Shown here piece after piece: positions 57,196 through 64,000 of a stretch of DNA of 64,000 nt. Origin of the DNA: Neurospora tetrasperma FGSC 2508. Lineage: Eukaryota > Ascomycota > Sordariomycetes > Sordariales > Sordariaceae. The DNA lies in assembly GCF_000213175.1 (NCBI RefSeq), contig NW_009799099.1:764416-828415 (forward strand), in the 5' to 3' direction. The notes beneath the pieces were generated by a model. The model did no database searches and was not told where the DNA came from. It saw only the letters and a list, made by a program, of their open reading frames with translations. Each line of letters opens with the position of its first letter. Positions within the stretch are counted from its first letter, which is position 1. The position numbers and the translations under genes are program-made.

Positions 57196-58662
57196 ATGGC
57201 AGCAACAAAAGACCTCGAGACCGCCTCCGCGCAGGAGTCCGCTCCCATCGACGCCATGGACACCACCGCCGATCTCGCTTCCGAGAAGAAGTCCAAGAAG
57301 GAGAAGAAAGAGAAGAAGGATAAATCCTCCAAGAAGCGCAAGGCCACAGAGGAGCCTGCCGAGTCTACTGAATCGGCCGAAACCGTCGACGCCATGGACA
57401 CCACCGCCGATGCCGCCGCCGCCGCCTCCTCCGACGAGAAACCCAAGAAATCTTCCAAGAAGCGCAAGGCCGAGCTCACCGAAATCGAAATCGACGTCAC
57501 CGCCCCCGAGCCTCCCTCCAAGAAAGCCAAGCGTCTGCTCAAGAAGGGCAAGACCCTCCCTACCAAGCCCTCCTCCGACAAGGGTGATGACTCCGACGAC
57601 TCGGATAACGAAACCGCCGCCAAGGACGGCGACAAGACGAAAAAGAAGAAGGAAAAGAAGGAACGGTCCCCCCACGGCGTCTGGATCGGCAACCTGCGCT
57701 TCACCGTCACCAAGAGCGAACTGAAGCAATGGCTCGTCGACAACAGCGGCGGCTCCATCACGCCCGAGTCCATCACGCGCGTGCACATGCCCACGGCCAA
57801 GGCGCAGCCCGGCCAGCCCAAGAAGGAGAAGCCCGAGAACCGCGGTTTCGCCTACGTCGACTTTGATTCGCTGGCCACCAAGGTCGCCGCCATTGCTCTC
57901 AGCGAGACCGAGTGGTACAAGCGCAAGTTGTTGATCAAGGACGCGACGTCGTTCGAGGGACGGCCGGAGAAGAAGAAGGAGGAGGAGGAGGGGGATGCCA
58001 AGGGCGCTGCTGCTGGTGGAAAGAAGGACGAGGCGCTAGTAGGCGGCAAGTTCGCCGGCTCAACCAAGATCTTTGTCGGTAACCTCTCGTTTGACACGAC
58101 CGAGGACGACTTGCGCAACCACTTTGACAAGTGCGGTGCCATCCGGTGGGTCAAGGTGGCCACGTTTGAGGACAGCGGCAAGTGCAAGGGGTACGGGTGG
58201 GTGAACTTTGAGGAGGGCGAAGCCGCGCAGTGGGCGGTCAAGGGGTTCGTCAAGATCCGCGAGGAGATTCCCGAGTTGGAGGACTTTATGGATGAAGACC
58301 AAAAAGCCGAAGCCGAAGCCAACGACGGTGACAACGCGGACGCGGAAAAGACAAAGGAAAAGAAGGAAACGGAAAAGAGGATAAAGACCCGCAAGTGGTG
58401 GGTCAACCAGCTACATGGCCGCACCCTCAAGATCGAGTTGGCCGAGGACGACAAGACGAGATATGACAAGCGGTTCCGAGGCAAGGGCGCTGCTGGCGGC
58501 AAGAAGCAAGGACAAGACGGTGGTGAGAGGCCACAGAGGGTTCCTTACAAGAAGAGGGAAGAGGGAGATAATGGTCAAATCAAGACGGCTCAGGATATTA
58601 GTGTTGCCAGACTTACTGGTGCGCCTGTTGCTCACCAGGGCAAGAAGACTACCTTTGAGTAA
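57196..58662 (+). CDS. nop13: Nucleolar RNA-binding protein, Nop13-like
   Basis: Nop13 is a nucleolar RRM protein associated with pre-ribosomes. One exon of 488 aa. Residues 1-158 alternate acidic and Lys-rich blocks (KKSKKEKKEKKDKSSKKRK, KKSSKKRKAE) typical of nucleolar proteins, with DAMDTTAD repeated twice (about 18-25 and 69-76). RRM1 runs from about 161 (GVWIGNLRFTVTKSELKQWL ... RGFAYVDF), RRM2 from about 291 (KIFVGNLSFDTTEDDLRNHF ... KGYGWVNF), each with clear RNP1 and RNP2. A highly charged insertion (EANDGDNADAEKTKEKKETEKRIKTRKWWVNQLHGRTLKIELAED) interrupts the second domain. The C-terminus is Gly/Lys-rich. The ATG at 57196 is chosen as the first Met in AAAGCCAGCCAGAATGG context. The large antisense frames are composition artefacts. 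Confidence 0.9.
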   Translation: MAATKDLETASAQESAPIDAMDTTADLASEKKSKKEKKEKKDKSSKKRKATEEPAESTESAETVDAMDTTADAAAAASSDEKPKKSSKKRKAELTEIEIDVTAPEPPSKKAKRLLKKGKTLPTKPSSDKGDDSDDSDNETAAKDGDKTKKKKEKKERSPHGVWIGNLRFTVTKSELKQWLVDNSGGSITPESITRVHMPTAKAQPGQPKKEKPENRGFAYVDFDSLATKVAAIALSETEWYKRKLLIKDATSFEGRPEKKKEEEEGDAKGAAAGGKKDEALVGGKFAGSTKIFVGNLSFDTTEDDLRNHFDKCGAIRWVKVATFEDSGKCKGYGWVNFEEGEAAQWAVKGFVKIREEIPELEDFMDEDQKAEAEANDGDNADAEKTKEKKETEKRIKTRKWWVNQLHGRTLKIELAEDDKTRYDKRFRGKGAAGGKKQGQDGGERPQRVPYKKREEGDNGQIKTAQDISVARLTGAPVAHQGKKTTFE

Positions 58663-59522
58663 AAAGGACGAGTGTCCTGTCGATCTGGTCCGGGCTTTTC
58701 TTCTTGGGTCCGGCGGAAGAGAGAGAAAAATATGGGTTTGAATCATGTCGCCACGGTTCTGTGTGTCCGGTGGTAGCTTAATGTTGTCTTGTTTTAAGGT
58801 TGTGTCTTATATACCTATCCTGTTTCCATGTTGCGTGGGTTTAGACGGCCAGAGGAATCGAATTTGCGCTTCACCTCATACCTATATGCACATCGTGACG
58901 ATCGCAAAGGTGTACCACGTTCTATCTTGCTGGTACGCTAACACAGTCTTTCATCTCTCTGCAAAACTTGACGCTCCAAGGATATTACTGGAAATACATC
59001 CATCCCTGCATATCTAGGCACGGTCGTGTCGTTTACGGCTGGCGATCGGGATGGACCAAGAATTTGATGACGGAACAACCTCCATGTATCTATTTTAACA
59101 TATTCTAGCTATTGAGCACAATCTGAGTGGCCATAAACAGTGACAAGAGAAGTGACCTCTAGATTATGAAGTGGTGAATAGCCAGGTTCACACAAAGATG
59201 AGATGAATGCGCAGCGGTGTAGTGTAGAGCAATGACACCGAGTACAATTCATCACCAGAGCCGTCGACTAATCACTTGATTTCTCTCTAGACACTTGTCC
59301 TTTGGGACTTATCACATGAAGCACAAACTAAACAGAAGACAGTAGGAGAGGAGTAATTTCCATAACAACGAGGTTACGTTAACAAAAGCAAAAAAGACTA
59401 GCAATTTAAAGCACCCATCAATTGACCCAAGTACCCCAACAAAACATTCCGTCCAAGCACTCCGTTATCCATGGTTCTCGTCACAATTCCTGATCCCAAC
59501 ATGCAAAGTGCGCAAAGCAAAA
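58663..59522. other. Convergent spacer
   Basis: No gene. Two genes face each other across this 0.86-kb spacer, which should hold both 3' UTRs. Nothing repeated is seen. Confidence 0.55.
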
Positions 59523-62216
59523 CTACTTGTTGGGGCCGCTAACAGACTCTTCATCCGAGGCGTCAAGGATGTCGTACTCCTCATCAGTCATGAAGGACTC
59601 GGACGCATCCTCGTCCCACTCAACATCTTCACACTCCTCGTAATCTTCCTCTTCAGGGCGAGACTCGACCGGAGAGTGGGCGACCTCCTGATGGACGCTG
59701 GCAGAAGGTGACTCCTTGTCGAGCTTGGGGAAGACAACCTGGCTGTGATCAATTGGGGCAGCGTCATTGGTTTCAGGCTCAATGTTGAGCTTGGCCATGT
59801 TCTCCTCGAGATCCTCAACCTTGGCGGGGGCCTCCTGTACCTTCTCCTCAGGAGCGATCTCAGGCTTCTTGACCACAATATCGCACCACAATTTGTGGCC
59901 AATCATGAGGCCCTGCTTCGTGGACACCCGCCAGTGCGACAGATGTCTGCCTTCCCTTGAAGGGCTCCGGAGAAGAACCGTGAAGGGCACGGATTCACCA
60001 GGAGCCACCGGATGCTCGCACACGTTGGATTGCAAGCAAGACTCGAGGTCACCGGTGGCAGTGGGGTGAGCTGGGTCTACATGACCCATGTACTCGCCAT
60101 GAAGGTACTTGACAAAGCATCCAGCCGGCCAGGGAGTGGGTCCGTCATTGCGGACGACCCAGGTTTGCTCAAAGACATGGTCAGGTCCGAAAACGGTACC
60201 ATCAACAACCTTGTCTCGCACATATGTGGCGACATACGCACGAGCCGGGGTCTCAGCCTCCTCGGTCTTTACAGCGGGAGCAGGCTCGGAAGGCTTTACG
60301 TCCACCACAGTCATGACGTTGGACTGGAACGACTCGGTACCTGTGGCACGCGAAGTGGTAACGCGACGGCCAGAACGCGGCCGATCACCCATGGCCGGCA
60401 TCCTGCGTCCATTCTCATGCTCGCCGGTAGTCGTGACATTGACGTTCCGAACGGGGGTCTTGAACTTGATCAAGGGGTGGGTCTTGTTGTGAGTGTTGGC
60501 GGGGCTCGCCTCGCACTTGGCGCAGAAGTCCACATCGTCACAAACAGCGCACTTGTAGCGGTCGCCGACAATGTAGGTATAGCCAGAGCGGTTGTTGTTG
60601 CACAGCGGGCCATCGCAGCATACTCCGACGTGAGTAAGAGCGCGCGGGACAGGGCACATATGGGTAGGCTCAAGTGGCTCGTAAATAGGGACGAAGCGAT
60701 GATTGGCATGGATATATGAAGCTGACTCGTAGCAGTTTGAGCAATAGTCCCAGTCGGGGCATTGGAGGCACTTGTGACGAACGCCGCGGATGTCCTTGTC
60801 ACAGCCATCGCAGATAGCGTGGTGAAGTTGGTTGCGGCCCGGAGCGAGACGGCTCTTGACGTCCGCCTCCGCACAAGTCCCTGGTACAAGAGGGGAAAAG
60901 GCGTGCTTGGGGTGATGCCCGTGGCGATTCTTGGCAAAGCAAACCTTGCAAAGATCGAAGTCATCACATGTCTGGCAATGGACAAATTCGGCCTCGGGCA
61001 AGTCTTGAATGCAGCAGTTGCAGGTGCGCAGAGTAGCCTGTGAGTAAGACTCGACGGAGGGAGGGACGCTCTCGTAGCGGGAAGCGGGGGGAGGAGGAGG
61101 GGGGGAAGATGATCTCGAGCTCTCAGCCTTCATCTTCTCGAACTCAGCCTGCTGGCGCTTGGCCCTCTGATACTCAGCCTGCTGGAGCTTGGCCATATAT
61201 TCGGCATGAGCTTCACCAAGGCGTTCCCCTGCAGCCTTGGAATGTGCGAGTCTATCCTGGTTGACGATGCGAGGCATGGTGTCAACGGTAGTGATGGAGC
61301 CATTGCTGATGAAGCGCTTGGTCAGGACGTGACCATACTGGTGGCAAATGACACCCTTGTTGTTGTGGCAGTCAGGGCAAAGATCAAAATCGCCGTCGTC
61401 ACAGACGGAGCAGTGGTAATGCTCATAGGGAATGGTCCGGTCGCAGCTGTTGCAGCAGACGGCATAGCCGGAACGGGTAGACTCCTGGGTGTCGGTGTGG
61501 GAGATGGCGCTGATAGGCATAGACGCTACACTGGCGGCACGGCCGAAGGGCAGGCGGGACTGAAGATCCTCGATACGGTCCATGGCGTTGTTGACGCGTG
61601 TGATAATGTCGGAGCGCTGAGCTTGGAGAGACTCAAAGGTTTTGCTGGGTGAAGCGTCCGTCTCAATTGACTTGATGACCTCGGTGGTTTCTTCATACAC
61701 GGGGCTAGTGGGGATTGACGCTGAAGCATCGCCCTCTGTCTCTGTGACTTCGCCTTCGACCGAGGCGGGCTTGGCTTCTGTTGTGGTGTCCTGGGGCGCC
61801 TCGGGAGTGGAGGTCTGGGCAGGCGTCTCTGCCGTCGCACGGTTGACACGCAGTTTAAGCTTCTGCTTCGCCTTGGCCGCGCGGAACAACTGTTTGTAGA
61901 CCGAAGTATTGGCGGGATCAAGGGTGACGTATGTGCCAGCAGAGTCGGAATACCGCTCGAAGACGACGTTGGTTTCGGCGGGAATCTCCAGGTGGGCACG
62001 CAACTGGTCGAACTGTCAGTGGATATGTCCTGTATTTGATAAAAGGGGATGAAAAGACTGCCGCGGTGTGTCTTTGATGATCAAATAGTGACGTACCTTG
62101 ATCTCCAGCGAGCTAGCAGTTAGGTCGCGGAGCGGGAGCTTGAACCGGCGAGAAGCACCATCAAATGCCACCTTGAGGGTGATGGGGGTATCGGGGCTTG
62201 GTGGAGGTGCCGCCAT
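59523..62216 (-). CDS. nbr1: Nbr1-type selective autophagy receptor (PB1, four ZZ, FW domain)
   Basis: Nbr1 receptors bring cargo to Atg8 or ESCRT-dependent vacuolar delivery. Two minus-strand exons, 62216-62097 and 62012-59523, join in phase 0 to 869 aa. A PB1-like domain spans residues 1-93 (VAFDGASRRFKLPL ... NVVFERYSDSAGTYVTL) across the intron. Four ZZ zinc fingers follow at about 222-273, 370-414, 439-485 and 503-555, each with Cys-x2-Cys pairs and a final His-x-His or His-x3-His. A coiled coil lies between the first two. The FW domain, about 640-755, has its four Trp at 658, 668, 734 and 749. The acidic C-terminus holds EEYDILDASDEE (core YDIL at 853-856), a likely Atg8-interaction motif. 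Intact and complete. Confidence 0.95.
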
Positions 62217-64000
62217 GATGCCGGACTGAATGATTTGAAGATGGATGTGTTAGTCAAAGAAGGTCCAGCAAGTACCTGTAGTCCAAAAGTCGGGAGCGAG
62301 GAAGGGGACGGACGATAAGCGGGATGCATGGACTCTTATAGTGAACGGATACGATAGGCGGTAAAGGTAGCGCTAAACCCGCCACAAGCAACAGCACTGA
62401 ATGGCACAAGAAGGGAAGGCGATCATTTGAGCCGGCAACAGAAGGGAACAAGACCACCCACGACGACAACGACAACGGTGTGTATCGAAACAGAACAAAA
62501 GATACAAATCATTCACCGCATAATGCCCACTTACTGTAGTCCGTTGCTGGTAGCCGCCTGATGCGGTGTTGTTGATGGTGGACGATGAAGGGAATCAGAT
62601 CTGATGGGAGGGAGCCTCTTAGAGAAAGCCCAGGAAGGTCCTCGTCGACGACAATCCGACACGAGGCAGTGGACCGCAAACCGAGGCGGTGTCCAAATCC
62701 GCGACGGGTTGGCGAATAACGCTTGAACGTGAAGGGCCGACTTACAGTCAAAATTGATGAAACAGGATGGAAGCCGGATTTGACGATGATTGCTGGATTG
62801 CAAAGGTGGTGGTGGAAATAAAAAAGAGAAAATGGAGAGAACAGTTGAGCAGGCGAGCTTGGAGTAAGAACCAGGCTCTAATAGTAGTTGCCTCACGGGC
62901 ACGTTGGCGGGTGTCCGTTGGTACAGATACTGTGCTGCAGTGCGCGGTGTAGGTACTGTAGGTACTTACCTACCTAGGTATGTAAAAGACCGAGGACGGG
63001 ACGCCTTCGATGATCGTTGGGGACTTCCAATTCCCGTTCCGGTTAGAGGTAAGTTTGCACGGAGTAGTACTCCTCAATGTTAAGCGACGTGCGGCAGTTC
63101 TTTTATCAAGTGGTGCATGTTTTCAAACACACTAGCAAGCTGGAAGCGGTCAGAGGTAGGAGGGTGCGCAGAGATCCGTTAGAAATCAATACCTCATTAA
63201 CTACCCTCCAAGCTTTGTCATGGCCAAGCACTAACACCACTCAGGTGCCGGATGTGTGCTAATGTTACACATCATTACCCAAAATACAAGATAGCCAATC
63301 AGGACGGAGCCAGACTTCCATGTCTCACTGCACTGACCGTCTTCCTTCACTCTGACCAACCGCCTCTGTCTTTGATCATTGCCCGCTTTCCTACGCAATC
63401 AATTGGCAATAATCATCAAAGTCTGTGTATATTATGTCAGGATCCTCGTTGTTTCTGCCTTGAGGTTCTCCGAGGGGAAATGTCAATGGAGTGCTGTCCT
63501 TCCTTTTGTTCACACTGTCTGATTATCCATCACTAATACCGGACACTACATGGTCAAGGCCAACCAGATTTACACGTCCAGCCATCAAGCTGGGTGGAAG
63601 CTCACGGCGCCATCGAGGCGAAACCACAACGAAAAGAATCTGGGCGTACGTCGCCAGTTGGAGGGCCTACGACCTGGGGTTTGACCGAGCTTGCCGACTG
63701 CGAGGCGGGCGAGTGTCGCTGGAGGCCAAAGCAAGCTGCGATGCTTAATTCATTTTGTCAGCATTTTTGGCCAGCCTGGAAACTTGACTACATGCGAGTT
63801 TCGTACGTTACCAACAGTCCGTGGCCGTCACCTGTAAACTACAAGCCGGCCTACCGACCTAAAAGCAGATATCGGTACATACAATCTGTACCCGCATGGT
63901 AGATGATTGAGGACTTGTGCAGGCAGCGCTTATCGCCGCGTCACCCAAATACCGTCACCCTGCTAGTGTCAGATGACAGTCCCCCCAGCAGGAGCCCCGA
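62217..64000. other. Region upstream of nbr1 to window end
   Basis: No gene is supported. The left part is the nbr1 promoter and leader. TACTGTAGGTACTTACCTACCTAGGTATGT at about 62955-62984 is a copy of the window's TACCTAGGTA-type motif. Open frames at 63252-63902 have no domain or splice structure. Confidence 0.5.

Noticed and set aside
44559-62216. Reading thr1, rad52, sts1, nop13 and nbr1 as one functional cluster
   Set aside because: The genes differ in pathway, strand and spacing, and each is a known single-copy housekeeping gene. Proximity alone does not support a shared system.
1-64000. CRISPR array or bacterial-type operon
   Set aside because: No regularly spaced direct repeats, and every recognised gene is an intron-bearing or typical fungal nuclear gene.

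Overview
The window is nuclear DNA of a filamentous ascomycete, most likely a Sordariomycete of the Neurospora/Sordaria type. The genes are split by short introns (mostly about 50-120 nt, a few longer) with GTATGT/GTAAGT/GTACGT/GTGAGT donors, CTRAC-like branch sites and YAG acceptors. Coding exons favour C-ending codons. The spacers carry many TACCTAGGTA motifs, and one 3.2 kb stretch is strongly AT-rich in the way left by repeat-induced point mutation (RIP). The genus is inferred from style and not proven.

Layout: ethanolamine-phosphate cytidylyltransferase (1760-3163, +); mRNA export factor Rae1 (4825-6029, +); a mitochondrial-type protein of unknown function (8535-9502, -); a gene-free stretch; a dead pogo/Fot1-type DNA transposon with TIRs and a TA on each side (12540-15758); a basic coiled-coil protein with a PIP-box-like motif (17575-18886, -); three small genes (secreted protein 20737-21060, 89-aa protein 21859-22202, Cys/Gly-rich protein 27593-27954, all +); Lst8 (30551-31698, +); mitochondrial aconitase (32569-35152, +); Scy1-type pseudokinase (35774-38598, -); a large disordered protein with a SUMO-interaction-like motif (about 40838-43277, +); homoserine kinase (44559-45756, +); a 99-aa probable mitochondrial membrane protein (48051-48416, +); Rad52 (50069-52007, -); Sts1/Cut8 (53211-54032, -); Nop13-like RRM protein (57196-58662, +); and Nbr1, a PB1/4xZZ/FW autophagy receptor (59523-62216, -).

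Most genes are single-copy housekeeping functions: phospholipid synthesis, nuclear transport, TOR signalling, TCA cycle, tRNA/COPI trafficking, threonine synthesis, recombination, proteasome localisation, ribosome biogenesis and selective autophagy. They do not form a cluster or a shared pathway. I found no secondary-metabolite cluster, CRISPR array, rRNA or convincing tRNA. No wholly new system is apparent. The best leads are the structure of the RIP-mutated transposon, the PIP-box and SIM-bearing unknown proteins, and the small cysteine-containing genes. Exon joins were worked out by hand from splice signals and reading-frame continuity.
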